Shown here in pieces: positions 1 through 9,551 of a DNA stretch of 64,000 bases. The notes beneath the pieces were generated by a model. It saw only the letters and a program-made list of their open reading frames with translations, did not search any database and was not told the origin of the DNA. Positions within the stretch are counted from its first letter, which is position 1. Each line of letters opens with the position of its first letter. The position numbers were made by a program, and so were the translations under genes. Origin of the DNA: Craspedostauros australis (taxonomy: Eukaryota; Bacillariophyta; Bacillariophyceae; Mastogloiales; Achnanthaceae); assembly GCA_026770025.1 (NCBI GenBank), contig JAMXDE010000046.1:248001-312000 (forward strand), written 5' to 3'.

Positions 1-563
1 TCTCGGCCGATGAACGTCGACGCAGAGCAACCTCGGTTCGTCCATCCGACATGGGAGTGTACGTTACCGCTCCCAATCTGTATCTCCAGGTCGGTGCCGG
101 TGTCGACCGTGGGGATGCTGGCATGGACAAGGGACCTCTGCTTGCGCTGGCCAAGGAGGTCAGCAGCAGCCTGAAGAAGTCGTTGAAGGGCTCGATCATG
201 GACATTGGCTTGATGAAGTTCATCTCCGAAGATTGGATCCAGTTTTCCAACAAGTTCGCCACGACGCGCCCCAATGGCGTTCAGGACTCCATTGAGATCA
301 GCAATCTCGGCGTTACCTCCCTGTTCGATGCCAGGCATGGTGATGATATCAAGGACGACGCTGAATGTGCATGGAAGGTCGAGGATGTATGGTTCGGACA
401 AGGCCGTCGGGGATTCGGCCCTGCGTTTCACGCCAACATGATCGGCACAACGCACAACGGCATCAATGCCGTCCTGTCCTCTTTCCCGGCGGCTCTGCCA
501 CGAGAGGGTTTGGTGGATATCGCTGAAGGTTGGAAGCAGGAATTGCGTGCGTTCCTGGGGTGA
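1..563 (+). CDS. C-terminal part of a CoA-dependent acyltransferase-like protein (partial at left edge)
   Basis: The frame is open from base 3 to the stop at 561-563, so the gene begins outside the window; the ATG at 51 is probably internal. The visible 187 residues have the pattern of the C-terminal lobe of condensation/alcohol O-acetyltransferase proteins: a short region around MGVYV, a helix (LALAKEVSSSLKKSLKG), an ISNLG strand, a strand reading VEDVWFGQG, then AFHANMIGTTHNGINAVLS and a final amphipathic helix. In that superfamily the catalytic HHxxxD lies in the N-terminal half, which is not visible, so activity cannot be judged. The family call rests on overall pattern only. The nearest neighbour is 2.4 kb away. 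Confidence 0.4.
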   Translation, partial: SADERRRRATSVRPSDMGVYVTAPNLYLQVGAGVDRGDAGMDKGPLLALAKEVSSSLKKSLKGSIMDIGLMKFISEDWIQFSNKFATTRPNGVQDSIEISNLGVTSLFDARHGDDIKDDAECAWKVEDVWFGQGRRGFGPAFHANMIGTTHNGINAVLSSFPAALPREGLVDIAEGWKQELRAFLG

Positions 564-2950
564 GGCTATCGTCACAGATACGGGTGCGGATGGACATGCA
601 CGGGAGACGGAAACAAGCGGAAGCTGCAGCATGCACACATACCAGCGAGCTCAATGCAAGGAAATGATGAGTCCATCCTCACACGAGCACAGTCTTCGAT
701 AAATAGGCAGCGATATTGGTATTGGTATTGGTAAAAGTGCCTGCAAGATCCTACTCATACTCCTCCACCTCGTGTCGTTCGGCATGTCGATTGTCGGTTA
801 CAACACATCAGACAGGTTTCACCCCCCACACCTCCGGTCACATGAAAAACCTGCACACTACCGAGTTCCAACAACGAAGAAATGGAAACCTGTGAACCAC
901 AGAACGCCTCAGAACTCGACAGACTTTCGGCACAGCGAAAGAAACTGTCAGTATCGTGAGAGTGTGATGTGTTTTGTTTGGTGCCAATGATGGATTTATG
1001 AGTATGGAGTGTGATGATGATTGTAGTTGAGATTCAATGAGGGACAGACTATTACCGGACACGGTATCCACTTCCGATGGGAGAAATCCTTGTTTTGGCG
1101 CGAAACCTGCCGACTTGATCGACCACCAAATCTTTTCCCCTTCTTTCTCTCTTCCATTCACAAGTCCATCATGACTCAAGCGGCATGACCGACCTGACTC
1201 ACATCTCACCTTGGGAACTATATGCTCCTCAGATCCTTTCACTACAACATACCTCAATTCCCTCCATGCCAATGACTACTGCACTACTGCTGTAGTCCTG
1301 ACGCGTATATCCAACTCACTTCAACTCAAGCAATGGAATCCAAGAGTGAACTCCAGCCACAGCCATTGCTTCATGACTGTCACCATTGAGTGTCATGATC
1401 CACACTGCAGTGTGTCTACATGTAAGGAGAGCAAGGAACTGCAATAATCGCCTACCCTCAAGCACTGAACCAAGTACATCAGTGCAGGGTCCTATCAAGC
1501 TGTGTGACATCGTTTCTTCACCCTACTAACACCACTAGCTAACTCATAATAAACAGACAAGGATTTGCTACAAAGCACTCTTCTACTCATCGTTACAGTA
1601 ACAACTCTACAATCCACACACCTTGCTTGAACTGCAAAACATGGCTATCTTGAAGCCGGCAGATTCACAAGGCATCCTCCACCGATTCGCGTTGACCAAA
1701 CCCGAATCCTAACTAAAGGGTATGTATGTACTTTGCGCTGCAAGATCAACGACAGGTGCTTGAAAAGCACAAGCGCAACGCCAAGAACAAAACCAGGCTG
1801 GGAGTGATCAAGAACCAAGCCAGAAACGCGGCCACAACAAAAGCAGAAGCTGATGGGAGCCACCTTGTGCCATACATCGCGATACCGATCGGCAAGTCCC
1901 CCACTTCGGAGGTGCTGGCGGACGTGGGTATTCACCGTGGCGGGCGTGGGAAGACCGAGAGATTCGGTGTCCAGTTGAAGTACTCTTTGACTTGAACCGG
2001 CTTCCGACACACATCGTCGAAGTGAGTGGAACGACAGAGAACAGGAGGTGGCTGGAGGCAACAGCGGTGGAATGTGGTTGTGGTGAGAACCAATGCCAAC
2101 GCAGACTGCATGCAGGATGGTGTGGAAGTGAAGCCACTCAGCTGATCCCACCACGTCCACGATGGGTGATGCAAGAGGGTTGAAGATGTGACGACTTGAG
2201 GGGCGGTCCATGACAGTCCATGACAGTGGAGTGATGTGGCATGGCATCTCTGAAGTCAACAAGGAAACATCATCAAACCATGGTGTCATGTGTGCTATAT
2301 ATGTAACATGGTAGATTTCTGATATTTGTGATATTACTCGCGGAGAGCGGTTCACAATGAATAGGCTGGTGTTCTGTGCAGTGCATCCTGTCACCGTCCA
2401 GCCAGGGTTGGCCTGTTGTTGTTCTTGATCTGTTCCTCTGTGACCATTGTGTATCCCAGTCAGTCCATCTGGTTGGTCTGTCCTTCCCTCTCTAGAGAGA
2501 GATAGGCTAGCATTGCGGTTCAACGCGGCCGCGACCGTTGCGCTTTGCGAGGAACATGACATCAACACGCACGAAAAAAAAGAAACACCACAAATGGAGA
2601 CAACGGCAACGCGTATTCATGATTTGTCAACAACCCAATGCCACTTGCCTCATCAGTGGACTATACTCGCACCACACCAGCACAGAGCTGCCAAAGGGCG
2701 AAGAGGGACATCCGCGCCATCATCATTGACACTGTGGCGACCAACACAGGACGGTGAAAAGAACGTATAATACATGCCCACATGCAAAGTGGGACAACGC
2801 AAGAAAGACCAGCTCGCAAAGAACTGAATCTGCTCTGGTCATACCACGCTAGTCGTTGTGTCGTTGTTGGTCGGAGACGTTCAGTTTGGATCGTCTGATC
2901 GATGCCTCTGATCGTCATACCCGTACGGACTGGCTGTGTTCCTGGGCAGC
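564..2950. other. 2.4 kb spacer with no convincing gene
   Basis: No reading frame here has recognisable domains. A minus-strand frame at 1645-2568 (307 codons) and a plus-strand frame at 1726-1995 exist, but their composition looks like translated non-coding DNA. A hexanucleotide repeat sits at 714-733. The right-hand part probably holds the promoter and 5' leader of the HSF-type gene. Confidence 0.6.
714..733. repeat. (TATTGG)3 short tandem repeat
   Basis: Three perfect copies of a 6-bp unit lie 150 bp after the stop of the acyltransferase-like gene. It is a simple microsatellite with no function inferred. Confidence 0.8.
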
Positions 2951-5900
2951 ATGTTCCATGAGGCCAACCCAGCAGCGCCCTCGTTTGGGGTTGATCCCTT
3001 CCTGAAAGAGGAGAACGATCAGGACCAATGCCCACAGCAGCCACAGCATCATCAACAGCACCAACAACAGCAACAACACCAGGAGGAACAGGAACATAAG
3101 CAGGCAGATCATGAACAGCATGAAATCGGAGACATCGAATGGCCAACGAGACAGAATGGGCACACCGGATTGCCAGACTTGGACGCGACTTTCCTGCAAA
3201 TCCCGTCACCTGATCGGTTGCGTCCGAACGCAAGGAATGATTTCTCGTATCACCCGGCAGACGCTGTCAATGCGATGGATATTGCAAACAACACTGCCGC
3301 TGCAGGGATGGAAGAACATGGAGATATGCGAATGGATGGAGACCGGCTGTACGATGATCGGATCGATGAGGACGAGGCGATGCATCATGATGCTGACATG
3401 GCGGCTGACTTTGACGGCGGATTCGGGAGGCGCAATGACGGGGGCAACAGCATGGATGCTTTCACGCAAGGGGACTCTGCGTTGCATCATCATGAACCAT
3501 TCTTGGAACGAGAGGGAGAAGCAGCAATGCAACCAATCATGGATACACCTGCCAATCCACATCAGCATGTGCGAACAATGCCCAACATGCATCATCCCAT
3601 TCAACCTATTGCTGTAAGCACAGCGCAGCATCACCATGTTCAACAGGTTCATCACCATGATCAGCACCAACAGCATCGTCCACATCCACTTCAACACCAG
3701 CATCAGCACCAGCATCAACACCAACAAGGTCACCCACGTCACCGTGACCACTATCTAGGGCAGCGGCAACAGCATGATCAGCATGACCAGCAGTACCATC
3801 AGCACCACCAACACCAACAGTACCAGAATCATCATCATCGACAGCACCAACATCAACACCATCACCAGCAACACCAGCCGGACCTTTCCCAAGACTACTT
3901 CCCGCGACCAGGCAGAGCAACGCCTCATGCACAAGGCGCCACGCATCAACATCTTGAAACAAACGACAGTGGCAATGCTCACCTTGATAGAACTGCGACG
4001 AGGGATGCTTCGAATCAGCGTCAGCATCCAAGTCAGCATCAACCCGTTGACTTTCAGTTCGCGACGCATGTCACAGTGCCTGCAAAATCGCCGCATGCAA
4101 CATTTGAGATGAACGTGACAGCGACTGCTCATCGCGCATCGCAAACCGCCGGAAACTCGAACTTAACTGGAGAAGCTGGTGCTGTGCTAACTCCGCAGCA
4201 TGCTTCATATCCGGAGGGCATGGCGACAGATATCGCTGCACGAGTGGATGCATCGGCAACAAGAGCAAAAGAGGCAACAGCAGCAGCAGCAGCAAGGAAA
4301 AGAGCACCAAGAGCAACTGAAACGCCGATATCAGTGCCAACACCGACAACCGACAACACGACAGCAGGTACTCCAGAGAACGTTGCGGTTGCGACCTTGT
4401 TGTCCCGCAAGATCAGTCAGGCATCGACGGAGACAACGTATGTGCTCAGGATACACCACATGCTCGAAGACACGGAACAGCAGGGACATCAGGACATTGT
4501 ATCATGGTTGCCGCACGGTCGAGCATTCAAGATCCACAAACCGAAGCAGTTCGTCGACGCCGTCCTGCCCAAATTCTTCAAGGCCAAGATGAACAGCTTC
4601 CAGCGGTGGTTGCGTGCCTGGGGGTTCGCGCGTGCCACGGAAGGACCAGATCGCGGTGCTTGGTATCATCGGTACTTCGTCCGAGGCGCAACGTTGCTGT
4701 GCAGGAATCTGTCCAGGGTGGACATGTCCAAGGCGATGGAGAATTGGGTCAAGGCGGGGTGTTCGCCCAATTTGTACACGTGCGGAAAAGGGGGAGGGAG
4801 TTGGGGAGAGCAATCCAGTGGGATGGCAGGAAGAAGTTCGCAACGTGCTGGTGCCTCACAAGCGCAAGCAAATGTGAACTTGGCGACGACAGGGGAACAT
4901 GGGGCAGCGGTGATGTCAAAGAGAGCGGCGGCGCTGCGTGGAAAGATATTGGAGGATGTGCGGCAAGTTCTGTACGATGCCGAACAGAGAGGCAAGACGG
5001 GCATCGTTTCATGGATGCAGCACGGACGCGCCTTCAAGATTCACGATCGGCAACGCTTCGAGAAGGAGCTCATGCCGAAGCATTTCAGAAGTTGCAAGAA
5101 AGGCCATCTTGTCGATACGTTGCGTCTGTGGGGATTCAAGAAGATCAAGAAAGGCCGGGACAAGGGTGCGTTGTACCACGTCCTCTTTGTCCGGAACGCG
5201 CCCGTGCTGTGTCGGAACAAGTCCAGGCAGGAGATGAAGGACGTCATGCAAGGTCACCTGCAAACAGGGCAATGTCCCGACTTCTACGCCCCAGCGGCAC
5301 ACGCGAACAACTTCGTCCGTAGCTGCTTCAATTCATTATCAAGGGATGGTACGAGCTCAGCAGCTGCTGGTACGCGCGCTGGGGACGCGACTGGGGGTAG
5401 TACGAGCAGCACCGTCCCTGGTCGCAACGCGCAAGCCGCATACGGTGATACGGTCCATCGCGAGATCCAGCTCGTTGACCTGACCCAAAACCAAATGCAA
5501 CAGCAGCAAGTAAAAGCCAAATATCAACTCTGTCAATCTCCAGATCCGGCGAATCGCAATCACGGCGAAGTCCATCATCACGACAATGATCACAATCTCA
5601 ATGCCAGGCAAGCAGCAGAGGCCGTCACAATAGATCCGCAAGCGAAAACGACGACGGGACAGACTGAAACTGCAACGAGGGGCGCTGCATCAACTGCGAT
5701 GGGACAGCAGACCGGCCTCGCCACCAGACCCCCAAGGGAGCTCGTGGTTACCAATCCCAATCCCGAAGGCACCTACATCGTCCGCATCCACGAGATGCTG
5801 CAAGAAGCCCAGAGGCAGCGGTTCCATCATATCGTATCGTGGTGCATCCATGGTCGGGCGTTCAAGATCCACAAGAGGAAGGAGTTCGAAGAACGGATCA

Positions 5901-6931
5901 TGCCAAAGTACTTCAAGGCCAAGATAGTGAACTTCGAACGTTGGTTGCGGGCATGGGGATTCGAACGGGTGCGGGAAGGTCGTGACCGTGGTGCGTGGTA
6001 TCACCGGTACTTCGTGCATGGTCTGATCAACCTGTGCAGGACGTTGTCGCGTTCCGAGATGATGACGGCCATGAAAGAATGGCTGCCTGATGGCGGCGTG
6101 CCCGATTTCTACAGACGAGGAGGGGCGCAGAGCGTGGCAGCGAAGACGAGAGAATCATCTTCGTTGGCCAATGCTACTGAAGGGACATCTGCTGCTGACG
6201 CTGCTGCTGGTGCTGCTACCGACACTGGTGAAGCTGCGGCTGGAGCGATGGGAGTAGCGACAGCTGAGAATGGAACCGCGGCCAATGGCGATGCCACTGC
6301 ACCCGCCGCCACCAATCACGCCGGCACATCCACATCGAACAACAAGGTGAAACAACTGCGCGGCAAGATCCCCGAGAGCATCCGCAGCATGATCCAGGAC
6401 GCCGACGAGGAAGGCAACGCATCCCTGATCTCCTGGTGCCGCCATGGCTACGCCTTCCAGATCCCCAACAAGCAGGTGTTCGCCAACGTGATCATGCCGC
6501 GGTACTTCAAGGCCGCGAAGTTCGCATACCTCGGCGACGCGTTGCGCGTCTGGGGTTGGCACCGTATCCGCAAGGGCATCGACAAGGGCGCCTACTTCCA
6601 CCGGCTCTTCGTGCGTGGCAAGCCAGAGCTGAGCCGCAATCTATCACGCGCGCAGATGCGCACGGCGATGTCCGGCTTCGATGCGGAGCGGTTGCCGAAT
6701 CTGTACGATCCCGCTTTGACGGTGCAGCGCATCGTCGCTGTTTGTTGCAGCAGTGCAAGCAATGCTGGTGGCGACGCAAGGGCCAAGGCCAAGGCCAAGG
6801 CACCAAACGCTTGTGTTGACAATGTCGACACCACCACCGTGGATGGTACAGCCGCGGCAGAACGAGAGGCCACAGGTGAACGGCCACAACGAACGGGTCA
6901 AGGAGATACGATGACGCAGAACGGTACGTGA
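2951..6931 (+). CDS. HSF-type transcription factor with four DNA-binding domains (A-B-A-B)
   Basis: This is a 1326-residue protein from the first ATG; the frame extends 15 bases upstream only with a GTG. Four winged-helix HSF-type DNA-binding domains lie at about residues 495-593, 661-762, 940-1037 and 1136-1236. Each carries the family signature (ISW or VSW, then HGxAF, PxxF, WG, DxGAxxH, FV). Domains 1 and 3 form one subtype (FKAK, RWLRAWGF, RGAWYHRYFV; about 60 of 98 identical by hand count). Domains 2 and 4 form another (LRGKI, LRxWG, DKGA, LFVR; about 48 of 101). Every domain is followed by an SRxxMxxxM...P.xY extension. The first 320 residues are rich in His and Gln, and Ala/Thr-rich linkers join the domains. 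I see no clear heptad-repeat trimerisation region. A nuclear DNA-binding role is inferred. A donor-like GTACGT at 6924-6929 overlaps the stop, so a further 3' exon cannot be excluded. Confidence 0.9.
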   Translation: MFHEANPAAPSFGVDPFLKEENDQDQCPQQPQHHQQHQQQQQHQEEQEHKQADHEQHEIGDIEWPTRQNGHTGLPDLDATFLQIPSPDRLRPNARNDFSYHPADAVNAMDIANNTAAAGMEEHGDMRMDGDRLYDDRIDEDEAMHHDADMAADFDGGFGRRNDGGNSMDAFTQGDSALHHHEPFLEREGEAAMQPIMDTPANPHQHVRTMPNMHHPIQPIAVSTAQHHHVQQVHHHDQHQQHRPHPLQHQHQHQHQHQQGHPRHRDHYLGQRQQHDQHDQQYHQHHQHQQYQNHHHRQHQHQHHHQQHQPDLSQDYFPRPGRATPHAQGATHQHLETNDSGNAHLDRTATRDASNQRQHPSQHQPVDFQFATHVTVPAKSPHATFEMNVTATAHRASQTAGNSNLTGEAGAVLTPQHASYPEGMATDIAARVDASATRAKEATAAAAARKRAPRATETPISVPTPTTDNTTAGTPENVAVATLLSRKISQASTETTYVLRIHHMLEDTEQQGHQDIVSWLPHGRAFKIHKPKQFVDAVLPKFFKAKMNSFQRWLRAWGFARATEGPDRGAWYHRYFVRGATLLCRNLSRVDMSKAMENWVKAGCSPNLYTCGKGGGSWGEQSSGMAGRSSQRAGASQAQANVNLATTGEHGAAVMSKRAAALRGKILEDVRQVLYDAEQRGKTGIVSWMQHGRAFKIHDRQRFEKELMPKHFRSCKKGHLVDTLRLWGFKKIKKGRDKGALYHVLFVRNAPVLCRNKSRQEMKDVMQGHLQTGQCPDFYAPAAHANNFVRSCFNSLSRDGTSSAAAGTRAGDATGGSTSSTVPGRNAQAAYGDTVHREIQLVDLTQNQMQQQQVKAKYQLCQSPDPANRNHGEVHHHDNDHNLNARQAAEAVTIDPQAKTTTGQTETATRGAASTAMGQQTGLATRPPRELVVTNPNPEGTYIVRIHEMLQEAQRQRFHHIVSWCIHGRAFKIHKRKEFEERIMPKYFKAKIVNFERWLRAWGFERVREGRDRGAWYHRYFVHGLINLCRTLSRSEMMTAMKEWLPDGGVPDFYRRGGAQSVAAKTRESSSLANATEGTSAADAAAGAATDTGEAAAGAMGVATAENGTAANGDATAPAATNHAGTSTSNNKVKQLRGKIPESIRSMIQDADEEGNASLISWCRHGYAFQIPNKQVFANVIMPRYFKAAKFAYLGDALRVWGWHRIRKGIDKGAYFHRLFVRGKPELSRNLSRAQMRTAMSGFDAERLPNLYDPALTVQRIVAVCCSSASNAGGDARAKAKAKAPNACVDNVDTTTVDGTAAAEREATGERPQRTGQGDTMTQNGT

Positions 6932-8089
6932 GGCTGTGATCCACAGATTGGCGCAAATGAAATTGTCCAAGATCACGTTCACCCATCACGACCAGAGCCG
7001 GCGTCACAGAGAATGGCGGGTGATGGGCAACTCAAATGATGGGAGCACTGCCTTTGCTCGCACGTGAGACAAAGGACCACGATCATCTTCAATCAGCAAC
7101 ATGTCAACAAAGAAGAGTGTAAATAGCGCAAACCGTGGGATAAGAACCTTGATTTACGGTGCTCTCTGGTGATGCTCGCACGCGAAGTGTAGAGTATAGT
7201 AGAGAAGAAGTGGGTGGCTCACGGTGGAGCAGAGAGTGCGCGTCTGCTGATTTGTTCTTGGATGATGGGAGCCAGCCGGTTCACGGACGGTGAAGGTTGG
7301 ACACGGAGAGGAGAAATGACACTTCACCTTCGAGATATCTCGCTGTTCCGACTTCAAACAGAGAGAGATTCTGGAACGTGACGCCGTCACGCTGGATGAA
7401 TTCGGAGAAAGAATTTTGTCCTTGTGTCACCAACTGTGGCGACGACACAACCACAAAATTGTGAGGGGAGGTTAAGTGCTATTTCGTTCCTAAATTTTCG
7501 CATCATGTGTGTCGCTGCCGGCGGTGGTGGGAACCAACACAAACAACGACAAAACACGCAACACAAGAGATTCGAATTGCGCACAAGCCGAGGCTGCTCC
7601 GCGCTGAGCAACAATTCGGTGAAAATGCGAGGAATCCAAACACCCGCTCCGCCAAGCAACCATTTGATGTGCGCCTCGCATTCGACTCCGAGTTGTTGTG
7701 CGACTATCACCGCCTTTGGTGTTCTTTGTTGGTGACACGAAGTTGTCCGCATTGACGGTCCCTCCTTGTCGAGCCTCCGCACCACCACTTCCTTGGCTGG
7801 TGGGCGAACACAAACGACGCGCTCCGCCTTGGACTCTCCGACAGTATCCATTTGCGCGTCTCGGCACCACCAACAAGAGGAAGGCATCGCCGTTGTTCCT
7901 CGGCTTTGGTCTGACAAGTGGCTGAGTCGCAGCCAAGAATCTCCCACCACACATCCACATCCACACACAGGACTTCGCAACAAGGCCATCATTGGTTTCG
8001 AATCAGACAAGTCAGAGGGCGCACACGGCTGACACTCATCCCACACATTGCTCACAACGGCGCCGAATAGAGAGAGAGAGAGAGAGAGC
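6932..8089. other. 1.2 kb spacer between HSF-type gene and membrane-protein gene
   Basis: No supported gene. Long minus-strand frames at 7387-8403 and 7490-7966 overlap the next gene or have no family resemblance, and are judged chance openings. The right end is the leader of the next gene and ends in an AG repeat. Confidence 0.6.
8069..8088. repeat. (AG)10 microsatellite in 5' leader
   Basis: Ten AG dinucleotides end one base before the ATG at 8090, so the repeat lies in the presumed 5' UTR. Length changes here would alter the leader but not the protein. Confidence 0.85.
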
Positions 8090-9358
8090 ATGAACTCCGC
8101 CTGCATGACAAGTGCAAGCGCAAACACAAGCCTGAATGCTGATGCCAATACAAACAATCGCACCAGGAGACGGCAGCCGCGGCAGATGACAGCAGGCGCC
8201 TTCGCCATGACATGCGTCTTCATGGTGGTGACCCTCACGGTGCTTGTGTTGGGCGTGCAGCATGCGAAGTTCAATGGAGACGACATTGTTGGCGACCTTG
8301 TTGGTGACCTTGTTGGCTGGAGAAGAAATGCTGCATCCAAGATAACAGCCACGGTGCAGCATCGCCCGCCTTCTCTCTTGACGCAGCGGCATCTTCCGCA
8401 CAACTCACATCAACAGAAACAGCAGAAACAGCAGGAGCAAAGGCAGATACCACTGACACCCGACTTGACACCTTCCCATCGCTCCAGCCGCCGACTCCGA
8501 CAGCATTCGCATGCCACACCATCATCATCGACATCATCGTCGTCGTCGTCGTCGCTCCAGATCCTGTTCATGATGGACGAGGCTTCCTTCGGCAGACAAT
8601 CGACACGGCGCATCTATTCCCTCGTTGAGTCTCTCTCGCAATCAGCCAATGATCGAGAAACGCTCTTGGGTACCGACGTGGATGCCAGCATGCAAATACG
8701 CGTGGACACGGCCATCAATGCCGATGATGTCAATGCCAAATGCACGCAGACGATCCTTGGCGATCAGGCGGACTACGATGTCATCGTCCACAGTACAGCT
8801 CACGTTGATGCCGTTGTCGATCCCACTATCAACCTCCTCCTGCAGAGACTGCAACGCAGATATCCGCGAGCCCTGTTCGTCAATGTGCAGCGGTACGATT
8901 TGGACGAGGTCCAGGCAGCTCTTGGGCAGGTGATTGTTGGTCGGACAAACGACGATAGCGGTCATCACAACAGCAATGACAGCAGCCATGACAGCAGCAT
9001 CGAATCGGCATCACAGCACCAACAGTCTGGATCATGGTTCGCTGGAGATTCCTGCTGGCGCCAACAGGTGCAGATCGAATCGTCTTCCTCCATCCTCTTC
9101 CACAACCCATTCCCGACGGACCGCATGGTCCATCTCTCCTACGAATCATCCGCACCTTCCTACCGCAAGGTCTATCCCAGAATACAGGTTCAGCTGTTGG
9201 GGCAGACGGTCCTCATCAACCCTACCGACGATGCTCAGAGGGTGCAGACGGCTGCGATTGGGATCCTCCCGGCCGATACGACCGCCACGATCCAGCTGCG
9301 CACGATCGAACAGGAGACGTTGCAACCATTTCGGATACACGCCGTATCCATCTACTAA
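8090..9358 (+). CDS. Type II single-pass membrane protein of unknown function
   Basis: From the ATG at 8090 the product is 422 residues; the frame opens upstream only with a TTG at 8048. A basic segment (RTRRRQPRQ) is followed by one hydrophobic span (AFAMTCVFMVVTLTVLVLG, about residues 40-60), the layout of a signal anchor with a short cytosolic N-terminus and a lumenal body. A low-complexity Gln/Ser stem follows, then a folded-looking region beginning LQILFMMDEASFG. It includes YDVIVHS followed by LLQRLQRRYPRALFVNVQ, vaguely reminiscent of the central strand and helix of SGNH/GDSL hydrolases; this is only a suggestion, because no catalytic block is clear. Golgi or ER location is inferred from topology. 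The stop codon overlaps a branch-point and acceptor-like string at 9354-9371, so the 3' end may be mis-modelled. Confidence 0.6.
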   Translation: MNSACMTSASANTSLNADANTNNRTRRRQPRQMTAGAFAMTCVFMVVTLTVLVLGVQHAKFNGDDIVGDLVGDLVGWRRNAASKITATVQHRPPSLLTQRHLPHNSHQQKQQKQQEQRQIPLTPDLTPSHRSSRRLRQHSHATPSSSTSSSSSSSLQILFMMDEASFGRQSTRRIYSLVESLSQSANDRETLLGTDVDASMQIRVDTAINADDVNAKCTQTILGDQADYDVIVHSTAHVDAVVDPTINLLLQRLQRRYPRALFVNVQRYDLDEVQAALGQVIVGRTNDDSGHHNSNDSSHDSSIESASQHQQSGSWFAGDSCWRQQVQIESSSSILFHNPFPTDRMVHLSYESSAPSYRKVYPRIQVQLLGQTVLINPTDDAQRVQTAAIGILPADTTATIQLRTIEQETLQPFRIHAVSIY

Positions 9359-9551
9359 TTTTGTTTTTCAGCATGCAGAGAGAACATGAGCATGTCGATG
9401 TGTGGAGAGACGGAGGAAGACGATTGTACATTCGTTTGGCGGTGCTCCCATCCACATAACACCCAATAGACATCACACTGGTTTTGTCCCACGCCAGAAA
9501 CCATGCAATATCCCGCTTTATGTAGGACAGATGTGACAGTTTTCATGTTGA

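Noticed and set aside
1645..2568. 307-codon minus-strand open frame
   Set aside because: No signal, domain, codon bias or hydrophobic patterning; Ser/His/Leu-rich as expected for random sequence. Transcript data could rescue it.
3206..4144. Minus-strand frames rich in Met, Leu and Val resembling membrane proteins
   Set aside because: They are antisense to the CAN/CAC/CAG runs of the HSF gene; the hydrophobicity is an artefact of complementing His and Gln codons.
7387..8403. 338-codon minus-strand open frame
   Set aside because: Overlaps the start of the membrane-protein gene antisense, with no start context or family pattern.
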